The notes: generated by a model from the letters alone, not told the origin. Shown: positions 11,691 to 20,634, numbered from the stretch's first letter. The stretch: 64,000 nucleotides of DNA from Bradyrhizobium sp. CCGE-LA001 (GCF_000296215.2 NZ_CP013949.1:7247501-7311500), one strand, 5' to 3'. Translations and numbers: made by a program.

Positions 11691-12920
11691 ATGCCTGCTG
11701 TCACCGGCAAGCTTGCGGCCGCTTCATTGGCGCTCGCGCTTCTCGCGGCCACGACGTCCACCGCATCGGCCCAGAAGAAATACGATACCGGCGCGACCGA
11801 CACCGAGATCAAGATCGGCAACATCATGCCCTACAGCGGACCGGCCTCCGCCTATGGCATCATCGGACGGACCGAGGCCGCCTATTTCAAGAAGATCAAC
11901 GAAGAGGGCGGCATCAACGGCCGCAAGATCAATTTCGTCTCCTACGACGACGCCTACTCGCCGCCCAAGACGGTGGAGCAGGCACGCAAGCTCGTCGAGA
12001 GCGACGAGGTGCTGCTGGTCTTCAACTCGCTCGGCACGCCGCCGAACTCGGCGATCCAGAAATACATGAACTCGAAGAAGGTGCCGCAACTCTTCGTCGC
12101 CACCGGCGCCACCAAGTGGAACGATCCACAGAACTTCCCCTGGACGATGGGCTGGCAGCCCAACTACCAGAGCGAGACGCAGATCTACGCGAAGTACATC
12201 CTGAAGGCGATGCCGAACGCCAAGATCGGCGTGCTCTACCAGAACGACGATTACGGCAAGGACTATTTGAAGGGCCTGAAGGACGGTCTCGGCGCCAAGG
12301 CCGCGAGCATGATCGTGCTGGAGGAAAGCTACGAGACTTCGGAGCCGACCATCGACAACCACATCGTCAAGCTGAAGGCGACGGGCGCCGACGTCTTCAT
12401 CAACATCACCACGCCGAAATTCGCGGCGCAGGCGATCAAGAAGATCTCCGAAATCGGCTGGAAGCCGACGCACTTCCTCAACAACGTCTCGGCCTCGGTC
12501 GGCAGCGTGATCAAGCCCGCCGGGTTCGAGAATTCGCAGGACATCATCTCGGCGGCCTATCTGAAGGACGTGTCCGATCCGCAGTGGAAGGACGACGCCG
12601 GCATGAAAGCCTTCCTGGAGTTCATGACGAAGTACTTCCCCGAAGGCGACAAGCTCGACGGCGGCACCATCGTCGGCTACGGCGTGGCGCAGACGCTGGT
12701 CGAAGTGCTGAAGAAGTGCGGCGACAATCTCACGCGCGAGAACGTCATGAAGCAGGCGGCGAGCCTGAAGGACTTCCGCACCGAAGTGCTGCTGCCCGGC
12801 ATCAAGATCAACACCGGCGCGAACGACTTCGCACCGATCAGCTCGCTCCAGCTCATGAAGTTCAAGGGCGACAAGTGGGATCTGTTCGGTGAGGTGATCA
12901 GCGCCGACGCCGGCGGTTAG
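11691..12920 (+). CDS. livK: Liv-type solute-binding protein, copy 4 of 4
   Basis: A 409-residue paralogue, ATG at 11691 after AGGGAGATTGGA. The signal peptide is cleaved at about residue 30 (ASA-QKKYD). The fold and most motifs match copy 3; the C-terminal third (FLEFMTKYFPEGDKLDGGTIVGYGVAQTLVEVLKKCG) is distinct. It ends the array with a strong terminator at 12944. Upstream is a 101 bp leader after the previous terminator, so it is probably transcribed separately. Confidence 0.91.
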   Translation: MPAVTGKLAAASLALALLAATTSTASAQKKYDTGATDTEIKIGNIMPYSGPASAYGIIGRTEAAYFKKINEEGGINGRKINFVSYDDAYSPPKTVEQARKLVESDEVLLVFNSLGTPPNSAIQKYMNSKKVPQLFVATGATKWNDPQNFPWTMGWQPNYQSETQIYAKYILKAMPNAKIGVLYQNDDYGKDYLKGLKDGLGAKAASMIVLEESYETSEPTIDNHIVKLKATGADVFINITTPKFAAQAIKKISEIGWKPTHFLNNVSASVGSVIKPAGFENSQDIISAAYLKDVSDPQWKDDAGMKAFLEFMTKYFPEGDKLDGGTIVGYGVAQTLVEVLKKCGDNLTRENVMKQAASLKDFRTEVLLPGIKINTGANDFAPISSLQLMKFKGDKWDLFGEVISADAGG

Positions 12921-12943
12921 TCGCAAGGAACCAGCAATGACAG

Positions 12944-12974
12944 GCCCCCTGCGCCGATGGCGCAGGGGGCTTTT
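12944..12974 (+). terminator. Rho-independent terminator after binding-protein gene 4
   Basis: Ten-base stem GCCCCCTGCG / CGCAGGGGGC with loop CCGATGG, followed by TTTTGCTTG. Confidence 0.88.
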
Positions 12975-13113
12975 GCTTGTGCGCCGATCATGATCACGCG
13001 ATTGCACAATCGAATGATGGCGAAGCCGGCTTACGCTTTCGGGCCTGATGCGGTAGGCATGTGACTGGCCGGCGCCCACCGCCGATCTCTCCTGTCTACC
13101 AAGGCCTTTCGTC

Positions 13114-14397
13114 ATGACCGATCGCCGTCCCCTGCTTCGCGCGCTCTACGACGCTGCCGTTGCCGCCGCCCATCCGAACACGATCCTGGCGCCGCATCTG
13201 CGCCCTGCACCCAGGGGACGCGTGATCTGCCTCGCCGCCGGCAAGGGCGCCGGCGCGATGGCGACGGCGGCCGAACGGCACTATCTCGACACGCTGAAGC
13301 TCGCACCGGAGCGCCTCGTCGGTATCGCCACCACGCGCCACGGCTACGGCGTGCCGACCCGCCGCATCCGCGTGGTCGAGGCCGGCCATCCCGTGCCCGA
13401 CGAGGCCGGGCTGAGGGGCGCCGCCGACACGCTCGCGCTCGCGGGCGAGGCCGGTCCCGACGATCTGCTGCTGGTGCTGCTCACCGGCGGCGGCTCGGCG
13501 AACTGGATCGCGCCGGTGGAGGGCATCAGCTTCGCGCAGAAGCAAGCGGTCAACAAGGCGCTGCTCCGTTCGGGCGCGCCGATCGGCGAGATGAACGTCG
13601 TGCGCAAGCATCTCTCGCGGATCAAGGGCGGCCGTCTCGCGCGCGCCGGCAGGAATGCTGCCGAGATCGTGACGCTGGCGATCTCCGACGTGCCGCATGA
13701 CGATCCCTCCGCGATCGCCTCCGGCCCCACCGTGCCGGACCCGACGACGCTCGCCGATGCGCGCGCAATTGTCGCGAAATACAGGCTCGACATCGACGAT
13801 GCGGTGCGGCGTGCCCTCGACGATTCCGCCAATGAAAGCTGCAAGCCGGGCGACGCGGCCTTTGCGCGCGCGCAGTTCGAACTGATCGCGCGGCCCAAGC
13901 AATCGCTCGACGCCGCCGTCAAGCTCGCGCGCGAGGCCGGCTTTGAGACCATCGATCTCGGTGCCGATCTCGAAGGCGAGGCGCGCGAGGTCGCCGCCGA
14001 TCATGCCAGGCTCGCGCTTGAAGCCCGCGCGCAAGGCAAGCGTGTCGCGATCCTCTCCGGCGGCGAGCTCACGGTCACCGTGCGCGGCAATGGGCGCGGC
14101 GGACCGAACCAGGAATACGCGCTGGCACTCGCCGGCCTCCTGAAGGACACCCCAAACATTTCGGCGCTGGCCGCCGACACCGACGGCGCCGACGGCGGCG
14201 CCGGTCATCCCACCGACCCGGCCGGCGCGCTGATCGACGCCGCGACGTTTGCGAAGATGAAGGCGCAGAGGCTCCAGCCGCAGGCCTATCTCGACAACAA
14301 CGACGCGACGACGTTCTTCGAGGCGACCGGCGATCTGCTCCAGCCCGGCCCGACGCTGACCAACGTGAACGACATCCGCGTGGTTTTGGTGGACTGA
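13114..14397 (+). CDS. Glycerate kinase, type 2 (MOFRL family)
   Basis: A 427-residue protein of the GckA/TtuD glycerate kinase family. Visible motifs are the Gly-rich VLLTGGGSANWIAPVEG segment (about 121-137), VVRKHLSRIKGGRLAR, and the C-terminal MOFRL motif region LSGGELTVTVRGNGRGGPNQEYALALA with ADTDGADGG. The family phosphorylates D-glycerate to 2-phosphoglycerate (or 3-phosphoglycerate) in the tartrate, glyoxylate or serine-cycle routes. It appears monocistronic, 193 bp after the binding-protein array, with a palindromic repeat behind it. Confidence 0.9.
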   Translation: MTDRRPLLRALYDAAVAAAHPNTILAPHLRPAPRGRVICLAAGKGAGAMATAAERHYLDTLKLAPERLVGIATTRHGYGVPTRRIRVVEAGHPVPDEAGLRGAADTLALAGEAGPDDLLLVLLTGGGSANWIAPVEGISFAQKQAVNKALLRSGAPIGEMNVVRKHLSRIKGGRLARAGRNAAEIVTLAISDVPHDDPSAIASGPTVPDPTTLADARAIVAKYRLDIDDAVRRALDDSANESCKPGDAAFARAQFELIARPKQSLDAAVKLAREAGFETIDLGADLEGEAREVAADHARLALEARAQGKRVAILSGGELTVTVRGNGRGGPNQEYALALAGLLKDTPNISALAADTDGADGGAGHPTDPAGALIDAATFAKMKAQRLQPQAYLDNNDATTFFEATGDLLQPGPTLTNVNDIRVVLVD

Positions 14398-14405
14398 AGT
14401 TCGCT

Positions 14406-14568
14406 TACCCTCCCCTGGCGGGGGAGGGTCGGCTCGCAATCGAGCGCAGCGAGATGCGAGACGGGGTGGGGTGACAGTCTCTCAACCGATGCAGTGCCCG
14501 AGTGGAGAGATCACCCCCACCCCGCCCACGCTACGCGCGGTCGACCCTTCCCCCGAGGAGAGGGTAGG
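14406..14568. repeat. Intergenic palindromic repeat (CCCTCCCC family)
   Basis: The ends are inverted: TACCCTCCCC..GGCGGGGGAGGGTCG at the left and CGACCCTTCCCCC..GAGAGGGTAGG at the right. The middle carries GACGGGGTGGGG and CCCCACCCCGCC as another inverted pair. It occupies the convergent gap between the glycerate kinase and marR genes. Related copies lie at 23930 and 25969. Confidence 0.75.
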
Positions 14569-14570
14569 AG

Positions 14571-15104
14571 TCAAAACTCGTTGGCGATCTTCGACAACAT
14601 CCCCAGCAAGGCTTCGCGGTTGCTCTGCCCGAGCAGGTCGTTCAGCCGGGCCTCGTGCTTGGTGGCGACGAGCTTCTTGGCGCGGGCGAGCACCGCCTTG
14701 CCCTTGTCGGTGAGCACCAGGATGTGGGAGCGGCGGTCGTTGGTGGAGCGGATGCGCGCGCACAGGTCGCGGCTTTCGAGATTGTCGAGCATAGCCACGA
14801 AATTCGGCCTGAGGATGCCGAGCGTGGAGGCAATCTCGGTCTGGTTTCGGCCCGGATTCTTCTCGACCAGCAGCAGCACGGAGAATTGCGCCGGCGTGAG
14901 CTGGAGCGAAGCCATGCAGCGCAGGAAATTCTCGAACACCTTGAGCTGGGCCCGCTTCAAGACGTAGCCCAGCTGTTCGGAGAGCTCGCCGAGCTGGAGG
15001 GCCTCCGCCTGCGGCTCGCCTGCGTCCTTGCGGCCCTTGGCCGCGTCGGCCGGCTTTTCGGAGGACTTTTCAGCGGACTTTTCAGCGGTTTTGGAAACGG
15101 TCAT
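14571..15104 (-). CDS. MarR-family transcriptional regulator
   Basis: A 177-residue protein. An unusual Lys/Ala/Glu-rich tail (about 1-35: KTAEKSAEKSSEKPADAAKGRKD) precedes a MarR winged-helix domain: LTPAQFSVLLLVEKNPGRNQTEIASTLGILRPNFVAMLDNLESRDLCAR with wing DRRSHILVLTDKGK. It is divergent from the second Liv importer; the shared 173 bp spacer contains AT-rich inverted repeats that are likely its operator. MarR proteins such as CouR of R. palustris respond to aromatic acyl-CoA ligands; the neighbourhood makes a similar role here plausible but unproven. Confidence 0.88.
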   Translation of the reverse strand: MTVSKTAEKSAEKSSEKPADAAKGRKDAGEPQAEALQLGELSEQLGYVLKRAQLKVFENFLRCMASLQLTPAQFSVLLLVEKNPGRNQTEIASTLGILRPNFVAMLDNLESRDLCARIRSTNDRRSHILVLTDKGKAVLARAKKLVATKHEARLNDLLGQSNREALLGMLSKIANEF

Positions 15105-15160
15105 CGCCTCGTGCTCGTAATCCCGCTAAGTTTAGGGCAGGTCGTTCCCTACCCTTGATG

Positions 15161-15196
15161 TTATATTTGATAATTGTTATGGACCATATCAAATAT
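15161..15196. promoter_or_regulatory. Nested inverted repeats in the marR/livH intergenic region (candidate operator)
   Basis: ATATTTGATA at 15163-15172 and TATCAAATAT at 15187-15196 form a perfect 10-bp inverted repeat. Overlapping it is TTATATTTGATAA (15161-15173), which fits TTAT-N5-ATAA, the same palindrome found near pobA and the crotonase operon. This AT-rich patch stands out in the GC-rich sequence. Confidence 0.6.
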
Positions 15197-15277
15197 CGTC
15201 AGCGTTTTTCAATGGCTGTGAGCGGACGGTCCACCACAATCGCGGGGATCGGTCCGGATTAGGGGGAGCGTCCGGTC

Positions 15278-16318
15278 TTGAATACCACCATCATGCTGTT
15301 CCTGGTGCAGGACGGCATCACCAATGGCGCGATCTATGCGCTACTCGGCCTGGCGCTGGTGCTGGTGTTCGCCGTCACCCGCGTCATCCTCATTCCCCAG
15401 GGCGAATTCGTCACCTATGGCGCGCTGACCTACGCCTCGCTGGCGGCGGGCCAGATGCCGGGCACCGCCAAGCTCGCGTTGGCGCTGGGCATCGGCGCCT
15501 TCGCCTTCGACCTGTTCGCCGCGCGCAAGGCCCTGCACGGCCGCCTGATCCTGCGAAGCGTGATCGCCAACGTCGTGCTGCCGGCCATCGTGCTGGCGCT
15601 GACGCTGTACTTCGCCGCCCAGAAGCCGCCGATCGCGGCCTGCATCGCGCTGTCGCTGGTGATCGTGGCCATGATCGGCCTCTACATCTACCGCATCGCG
15701 TTCCAGCCGCTGGCCCACACCTCCGTGCTGGTATTGCTGATCGCCTCGGTGGGCGTCCATCTCGCGCTGCAGGGACTTGGCCTGTTGTTCTTCGGCGCCG
15801 AGGGACAGCGCGGGCCTGCCGTGCTGTCCGGCGCCTTCACCGCCGGTGCGCTGCGCTTCACCGGCCAGAGCATCACCGTCTACGCCATCACCATCGCCTT
15901 CATCGTCGCTCTCTGGCTGTTCTTCGGCCTGACGCTGTACGGCAAGGCGCTGCGCGCGACCGCGGTGAACCGTCTCGGGGCGCGGCTCGCCGGCATCCGC
16001 ACCACACTGTCAGGACAGATCGCCTTCCTGCTGGCGTCGGTGATCGGTGCGCTGTCGGGCATCCTGATCGTGCCGATCACGACATTGTACTACGACTCCG
16101 GCTTCCTGATCGGCCTGAAGGGCTTCGTCGCCGCGATCATCGGCGGCCTGGTCAGCTATCCGCTCACCGCCGTCGCGGCACTCGTGGTCGGCACGGTCGA
16201 GGCATTCTCGTCCTTCTACGCCTCTAATTACAAAGAGGTCATCGTCTTCATGTTGCTGATCCCGGTGCTGCTGCTGCGCTCGCTCGCCGCGCCGGCGGTC
16301 GAGGAAGAGAAGGACTGA
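15278..16318 (+). CDS. livH: Liv-type ABC transporter permease LivH (second system)
   Basis: A 346-residue permease. The N-terminus (QDGITNGAIYALLGLALVLVFAVTRVILIPQGEFV) is LivH-like and the C-terminal coupling loop KGFVAAIIGGLVSYPLTAVAAL is present. Start is TTG at 15278, nine bases after GGGGGAG; an internal ATG at 15293 would be too far from it. It is longer than the first LivH (292), with an extra hydrophobic region around residues 65-130. It begins an operon with the fused livM-livG gene and livF, without an adjacent binding protein. Confidence 0.9.
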   Translation: MNTTIMLFLVQDGITNGAIYALLGLALVLVFAVTRVILIPQGEFVTYGALTYASLAAGQMPGTAKLALALGIGAFAFDLFAARKALHGRLILRSVIANVVLPAIVLALTLYFAAQKPPIAACIALSLVIVAMIGLYIYRIAFQPLAHTSVLVLLIASVGVHLALQGLGLLFFGAEGQRGPAVLSGAFTAGALRFTGQSITVYAITIAFIVALWLFFGLTLYGKALRATAVNRLGARLAGIRTTLSGQIAFLLASVIGALSGILIVPITTLYYDSGFLIGLKGFVAAIIGGLVSYPLTAVAALVVGTVEAFSSFYASNYKEVIVFMLLIPVLLLRSLAAPAVEEEKD

Positions 16319-16325
16319 GGCTAAG

Positions 16326-18095
16326 ATGCAAAGCCGGCTTCCCATTCTCGTCTTCGCAGCCGTCATGGCGGTGATCCCGTTCATCCCGGGCATGCCACCG
16401 TTCTGGATCGTGCTGCTCGACAATATCGGCCTTGCCGCCCTGGTCGCGATGGGCCTCGTACTGCTGACCGGCGTCGGCGGCCTGACCTCCTTTGGACAAG
16501 CCGCCTTCGTCGGCTTCGGCGCCTACACCACCGCGGTGCTGTCGACGGCCTATGGCGTCTCGCCGTGGCTGACCCTGCCGCTGTCGCTCCTGGTCAGCGG
16601 CGTGTTCGCAGTGCTGCTCGGCCTGATCACCGTCCGCCTGTCGGGCCATTACCTGCCGCTCGGCACCATCGCCTGGGGGCTCGGGCTGTTCTATCTCTTC
16701 AGCAAGCTGGAATTCCTGGGGAGAAACGACGGCATCTCGGCGATCCCGCCACTGTCGATCGGCACATTCAAGATGCTCTCGCCCGGCTCGATCTATTACG
16801 CGATCTGGATCGCCGTGATCGTTTCGGCGCTGTTGACGATGAACCTGCTGGACTCCCGCACCGGCCGCGCCATCCGCGCGCTCAGGCGCGGCCATGTCGC
16901 GGCGGAAGCTTTCGGTGTGCACACGCCGCGTGCCAAGCTCCTGGTGTTCATCCACGCCGCCGTGCTCGCCGGGCTCTCGGGGTGGCTCTACGCGCACCTT
17001 CAGCGCGCGGTGAACCCGACGCCGTTCGGCGCGCATATGGGCATCGAATACCTCTTCATCGCCGTGGTCGGCGGCGCCGGCTATGTCTGGGGCGGCGTGC
17101 TGGGCGCCGCGATCGTCGTGATCCTGAAGGAGGTGCTGCAGAGCTATCTGCCGCTGCTCCTGCCCGGCTCCGGGCAGGTCGAGACCATCGTGTTCGGCAT
17201 CATGCTGGTGGCGCTGCTCCAGCTCGCACCCGGAGGGTTGTGGCCCTGGCTGATGTCGTTCCTGCCCGAGCGCATCGGTGGCAAGACGCCCGACACCTCG
17301 CTGAAGCTCGAGCATCGTGCCCGCGCACCCGGCGAGTCCAACACCCTGCTCCAGGTCGACAAGGCGCGGAAGCAGTTCGGCGGCGTGGTCGCGGTCAACA
17401 ACGTCTCCTTCGACGTCCATGCCCGCGAGATCGTCGCCCTGATCGGCCCGAACGGCGCCGGCAAGAGCACGACGTTTAACCTGATCACCGGCGTGCTGTC
17501 GGCGACCTCGGGCTCGGTGTCGGTGCTCGGCAAAAAGGTCGACAAGGCGCCGCCGCAGGAGATCGTCAAGCTCGGCATCTCCCGCACGTTCCAGCACGTC
17601 AAGCTGGTGCCTGATATGACGGTGCTGGAGAACGTCGCGATCGGCGCGCATCTGCGCGGCCACGCCGGCCCAGTTGCCTCGATGCTGCGCCTCGACCGCG
17701 CCGACGAGGCCAAGCTGCTCGCGGAAGCCGCCCGCCAGATCGAGCGCGTCGGCCTCACCGAGCAGATGCACCAGCTGGCCGGCAGCCTTTCGCTCGGCCA
17801 GCAGCGCATCGTCGAAATCGCCCGCGCGCTCTGCGTCGACCCGATGCTTTTGCTGCTCGACGAGCCGGCCGCGGGCCTGCGCCACATGGAGAAGCAGCGG
17901 CTGGCAACGCTGCTGCGCGAGCTGCGCGACGGCGGCATGAGCGTGCTGCTGGTCGAGCACGACATGGGCTTCGTCATGAACCTCGCCGACCGCATCGTCG
18001 TGCTCGATTTCGGCACCAAGATCGCGGAGGGCACCCCCGCCACGATCAAGACCAACCCGGAAGTGATCAAGGCTTATCTCGGAGTGGCGGCATGA
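16326..18095 (+). CDS. Fused Liv permease/ATPase (LivM-LivG)
   Basis: A 589-residue fusion. Residues 1-320 form a LivM permease (TGVGGLTSFGQAAFVGFGAYTTA motif near 48-70; VVGGAGYVWGGVLGAAIV coupling loop). Residues about 340-589 form a LivG ATPase with Walker A GPNGAGKST, signature LSLGQQRIVEIARAL and Walker B LLLLDEPAAGLR. The linker near 310-335 is charged and proline-containing. Such fusions are known in alphaproteobacteria. It is 7 bp from livH and overlaps livF by four bases (ATGA). Confidence 0.92.
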   Translation: MQSRLPILVFAAVMAVIPFIPGMPPFWIVLLDNIGLAALVAMGLVLLTGVGGLTSFGQAAFVGFGAYTTAVLSTAYGVSPWLTLPLSLLVSGVFAVLLGLITVRLSGHYLPLGTIAWGLGLFYLFSKLEFLGRNDGISAIPPLSIGTFKMLSPGSIYYAIWIAVIVSALLTMNLLDSRTGRAIRALRRGHVAAEAFGVHTPRAKLLVFIHAAVLAGLSGWLYAHLQRAVNPTPFGAHMGIEYLFIAVVGGAGYVWGGVLGAAIVVILKEVLQSYLPLLLPGSGQVETIVFGIMLVALLQLAPGGLWPWLMSFLPERIGGKTPDTSLKLEHRARAPGESNTLLQVDKARKQFGGVVAVNNVSFDVHAREIVALIGPNGAGKSTTFNLITGVLSATSGSVSVLGKKVDKAPPQEIVKLGISRTFQHVKLVPDMTVLENVAIGAHLRGHAGPVASMLRLDRADEAKLLAEAARQIERVGLTEQMHQLAGSLSLGQQRIVEIARALCVDPMLLLLDEPAAGLRHMEKQRLATLLRELRDGGMSVLLVEHDMGFVMNLADRIVVLDFGTKIAEGTPATIKTNPEVIKAYLGVAA

Positions 18096-18823
18096 GCGCG
18101 TTGTTGTCCGTCGCCGACGCGCATGTCGCCTATGGCAAGGTCGAGGCGGTGCGCTCGGTCTCGCTCGAGGTCGGCGCCAACCAGATCGTCACCATCGTCG
18201 GCGCCAACGGCGCCGGCAAGACCACGCTGCTCTCGGCCATCATGGGCATTTTGCCGCTGAAAGGACGCGTCGCCTTTGCCGGCCAGGAGCTCGCCCGGCT
18301 CGACATCGAGGATCGCGTCGCGATGGGCCTCGGCCTCGTCCCTGAACATCGCGAATTGTTCGTCACCATGAATGTCGAGGACAATCTCGAGCTTGGCGCC
18401 TTCCGCATCGAACGGAGCAAGGCGAGGGCTTCGATGGAGCGCGTCTACGCGCTGTTTCCGCGGCTGAAGGAGCGGCGCAAGCAGCTGGCCGGCACGCTCT
18501 CCGGCGGCGAGCAGCAGATGCTCGCGATGGGCCGCGCGCTGATGGGCGAGCCGAAGCTCCTGATGCTGGACGAGCCGAGCCTCGGCCTCGCCCCGATCAT
18601 CGTCGCCGACATCTTCCGCATCGTCACCGAGCTGCGCGCCGCCGGCGTCTCCGTGCTGCTGGTCGAGCAGAACGCACAGGCCGCGCTGAAGATCGCGGAC
18701 CAGGCCTATGTGATGGAGCTCGGCGAGTTCGTGCTCAGTGGCAAAGCCAGCGATATCGCCGCGAACGAGCGGGTTGCGGCGAGCTATCTCGGCTTCCAGC
18801 ACGAAGGCACGAGCGCGATCTGA
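18092..18823 (+). CDS. livF: Liv-type ABC transporter ATP-binding protein LivF (second system)
   Basis: A 243-residue ATPase with Walker A GANGAGKTT, signature LSGGEQQMLAMGRAL and Walker B LLMLDEPSLGLAP. It starts within the stop codon of the LivM-LivG fusion and ends the operon. The ligand of this importer must be delivered by a binding protein encoded elsewhere; the solute-binding protein at 31488 is a candidate because its operon shares the putative operator. Confidence 0.92.
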   Translation: MSALLSVADAHVAYGKVEAVRSVSLEVGANQIVTIVGANGAGKTTLLSAIMGILPLKGRVAFAGQELARLDIEDRVAMGLGLVPEHRELFVTMNVEDNLELGAFRIERSKARASMERVYALFPRLKERRKQLAGTLSGGEQQMLAMGRALMGEPKLLMLDEPSLGLAPIIVADIFRIVTELRAAGVSVLLVEQNAQAALKIADQAYVMELGEFVLSGKASDIAANERVAASYLGFQHEGTSAI

Positions 18824-18854
18824 GTTTCGCAGCGCCGCGGTATGGTATACTCGC

Positions 18855-18965
18855 TGTCATCGCCCGGCTTGATGTTTAGACCGGGCGATCCAGTACTCCG
18901 AGGTGGTTGCGATCGAGACCAGAGGCCTCTGCGTACTGGATGCCCCGCCTTCGCGGGGCATGACG
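18855..18965. repeat. Intergenic palindromic repeat (TCATCGCCCGG family)
   Basis: Starts TGTCATCGCCCGGC and ends GCGGGGCATGACG. Inner inverted pairs are CGCCCGG/CCGGGCG at 18860-18887 and the pair CCAGTAC/GTACTGG near 18890 and 18933. It fills most of the convergent gap between livF and the next minus-strand gene. Confidence 0.7.
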
Positions 18966-18996
18966 TCGAAAGATACGGTGAAAGGAAGAAGACCAT

Positions 18997-19626
18997 TCAA
19001 TCTGGCGTCTCTTGCTTCCCCTTCAGCGCCGCCAGCTCCGCTTCCAGTTCCGCAATCCGCTGATCCCTTGCAGCGAGTGCCGCCGCCACATCCGCCGCGT
19101 CGAACTTCTGCGGGATGTGCTGCGGGCAGTTGGTGTCCCAAGCTGCGATCTTGAACAGGATCACCTGCTCGGGCCGGGCGCGGTAGCCTTTCGGCATCAG
19201 TGAGGTCGTCAGCGCCTCGTCGTCCTCGACGATGCGCGCCTCGCCCCAGATCTTCACCCGGCGGCGATGGGCATAGTCCATCACGAAGATATAGGCCTTG
19301 GGATTCTCCGAGAGATTGCCCTGGGTGATGAACTGCTGGTTGCCGGCATAGTCGGCGAAGGCGAGCGTCTGCTTGTCCAGCACCTTGACAAAGCCCTTGG
19401 GCCCACCGCGATGCTGGATATAGGGCTGGCCGTCCGCGGAGGCCGTGGCGAAGTAGAAGCTGTTGGCCTCCGCGAGGAAGGCCGCGAGATTGTCATCGAC
19501 CTCGGTGCGCCAGCCGCGCTGCTCGCTGCGCGCATAGGCCTCGCGCGAACCCTTGCGCGCCTGGATCGCCTTCACCGCCGACGAAAAGGCGACGTCGCTC
19601 GCGTAAGTGTGGACTGCTGTCGTCAT
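18997..19626 (-). CDS. Pyridoxamine 5'-phosphate oxidase-like FMN-binding protein
   Basis: A 209-residue protein of the PNPOx-like split-barrel family. The segment FLAEANSFYFATASADGQPYIQHRGGPKGFVKVLDKQTLAFADYAGNQQ is the typical FMN-binding core, followed by GNLSENPKAYIFVMDYAHRRRVKIWGEARIVED. The C-terminus ends in an AARDQRIAELEAELAALKGK coiled coil. The ATG at 19626 has AGGAG upstream and is preferred to an in-frame ATG ten codons earlier. It is divergent from a LysR gene that may control it. Substrate unknown. Confidence 0.85.
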   Translation of the reverse strand: MTTAVHTYASDVAFSSAVKAIQARKGSREAYARSEQRGWRTEVDDNLAAFLAEANSFYFATASADGQPYIQHRGGPKGFVKVLDKQTLAFADYAGNQQFITQGNLSENPKAYIFVMDYAHRRRVKIWGEARIVEDDEALTTSLMPKGYRARPEQVILFKIAAWDTNCPQHIPQKFDAADVAAALAARDQRIAELEAELAALKGKQETPD

Positions 19627-19727
19627 CGGAACATCTCCTGAAGTGTCAGGGCGCATTCCTGCGTCTTTCGCCAGCTAAGATGGACTGGCCGGCCGCTAAA
19701 ACAATCACGCCTCTTGACACTTCATCG

Positions 19728-19742
19728 TTGCAATATATGCAA
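19728..19742. promoter_or_regulatory. Palindrome TTGCA-N5-TGCAA upstream of the LysR gene
   Basis: A perfect 15-bp dyad just before the LysR start and in the spacer shared with the FMN-binding protein gene. Dyads with T-N11-A layout are typical LysR operators. A TTGACA hexamer lies upstream at 19714. Confidence 0.5.
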
Positions 19743-19749
19743 TAATGCC

Positions 19750-20634
19750 ATGGACCGGCTCGACGCCATGCACGTCTTCGTCACCGTCGCCGATCTACGC
19801 GGCTTTGCGCCGGCGGCGCGCAAGCTGCGCTTGTCGCCCTCGGCGGTCACGCGCCTGATCGCGGCGCTGGAGGAGCATCTCGGCGCGCGGCTGTTGCAGC
19901 GGACCACCCGGCAAGTGACGCTGACCGACGTCGGCACGCGCTACCTGGAGCGCGCGCGGCGCATCCTTGCCGATGTCGAGGAGGCCGACGGCTCGGCGCG
20001 ACAGGAGCGTAACCGGCCCAGCGGACATCTCGTGGTGTCCGCGCCGGTCGGCTTCGGCCGGCTGCATGTCGGGCCGGTCATGACTGCCTATCTCAAGCGT
20101 TATCCCGAGGTCGCCTGCGAATTGCGGCTGTCGGACCATCTGGTGAACCTGGTCGAGGACGCGGTGGACGCCGCCGTCCGCATCGGCCATCTCGCCGATT
20201 CCTCGCTGGTCGCGCGCCAGGTCGGCGAGATGCGGCGGATCGTGGTGGCCGCGCCCGGCTATCTCAAGCGTCACGGCGAGCCGAAGACGCCAGAGGCGCT
20301 CGCCAGGCACCAGACCGTCCAGTTCGGCCCCTGGTCCGAATGGCGCTTCCAGCAAGGGGGCCGCGATATCGAGGTGCCGCTGTCCCCTCGTTTCATCAGC
20401 AACAGCGCCGACGCGGCGCTGCAATATGCCGAGGCCGGCGGCGGCGTGACGCGCGTGCTGGCCTATCAGGCGGCCGAGGGCCTGAAGCGCGGCCGGCTGA
20501 AGATCCTGCTCGCCGCATATGAACAACCGGCGCTGCCGATCCACATCGTCTACCCGACCTCGCGCCTGCTCTCGGCCAAGGTGCGTGCCTTCGTCGATCT
20601 CGTGGTGGAGACGGCGAAGTGGAGGTTTGTGTGA
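19750..20634 (+). CDS. LysR-family transcriptional regulator
   Basis: A 294-residue LysR protein. The winged helix (1-60) reads MDRLDAMHVFVTVADLRGFAPAARKLRLSPSAVTRLIAALEEHLGARLLQRTTRQVTLT and is followed by a substrate-binding domain of the CrgA-like subgroup (GHLVVSAPVGFGRLHVGPVM). The ATG at 19750 gives the standard N-terminus; only eight bases separate it from a TTGCA-N5-TGCAA dyad, so the transcript leader is very short or the dyad is autoregulatory. It probably regulates itself and the divergent FMN-binding protein. Confidence 0.9.
   Translation: MDRLDAMHVFVTVADLRGFAPAARKLRLSPSAVTRLIAALEEHLGARLLQRTTRQVTLTDVGTRYLERARRILADVEEADGSARQERNRPSGHLVVSAPVGFGRLHVGPVMTAYLKRYPEVACELRLSDHLVNLVEDAVDAAVRIGHLADSSLVARQVGEMRRIVVAAPGYLKRHGEPKTPEALARHQTVQFGPWSEWRFQQGGRDIEVPLSPRFISNSADAALQYAEAGGGVTRVLAYQAAEGLKRGRLKILLAAYEQPALPIHIVYPTSRLLSAKVRAFVDLVVETAKWRFV

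Noticed and set aside
8710..12974. Terminators between binding-protein genes read as riboswitches
   Set aside because: They are simple GC hairpins directly after stop codons with T-tracts; no alternative antiterminator or aptamer-like leader is visible.
8436..13115. Long minus-strand frames opposite binding-protein genes 2-4
   Set aside because: They recur in the same way opposite each paralogue, as expected for antisense shadows of conserved GC-rich genes, and encode low-complexity His/Leu/Arg-rich products.
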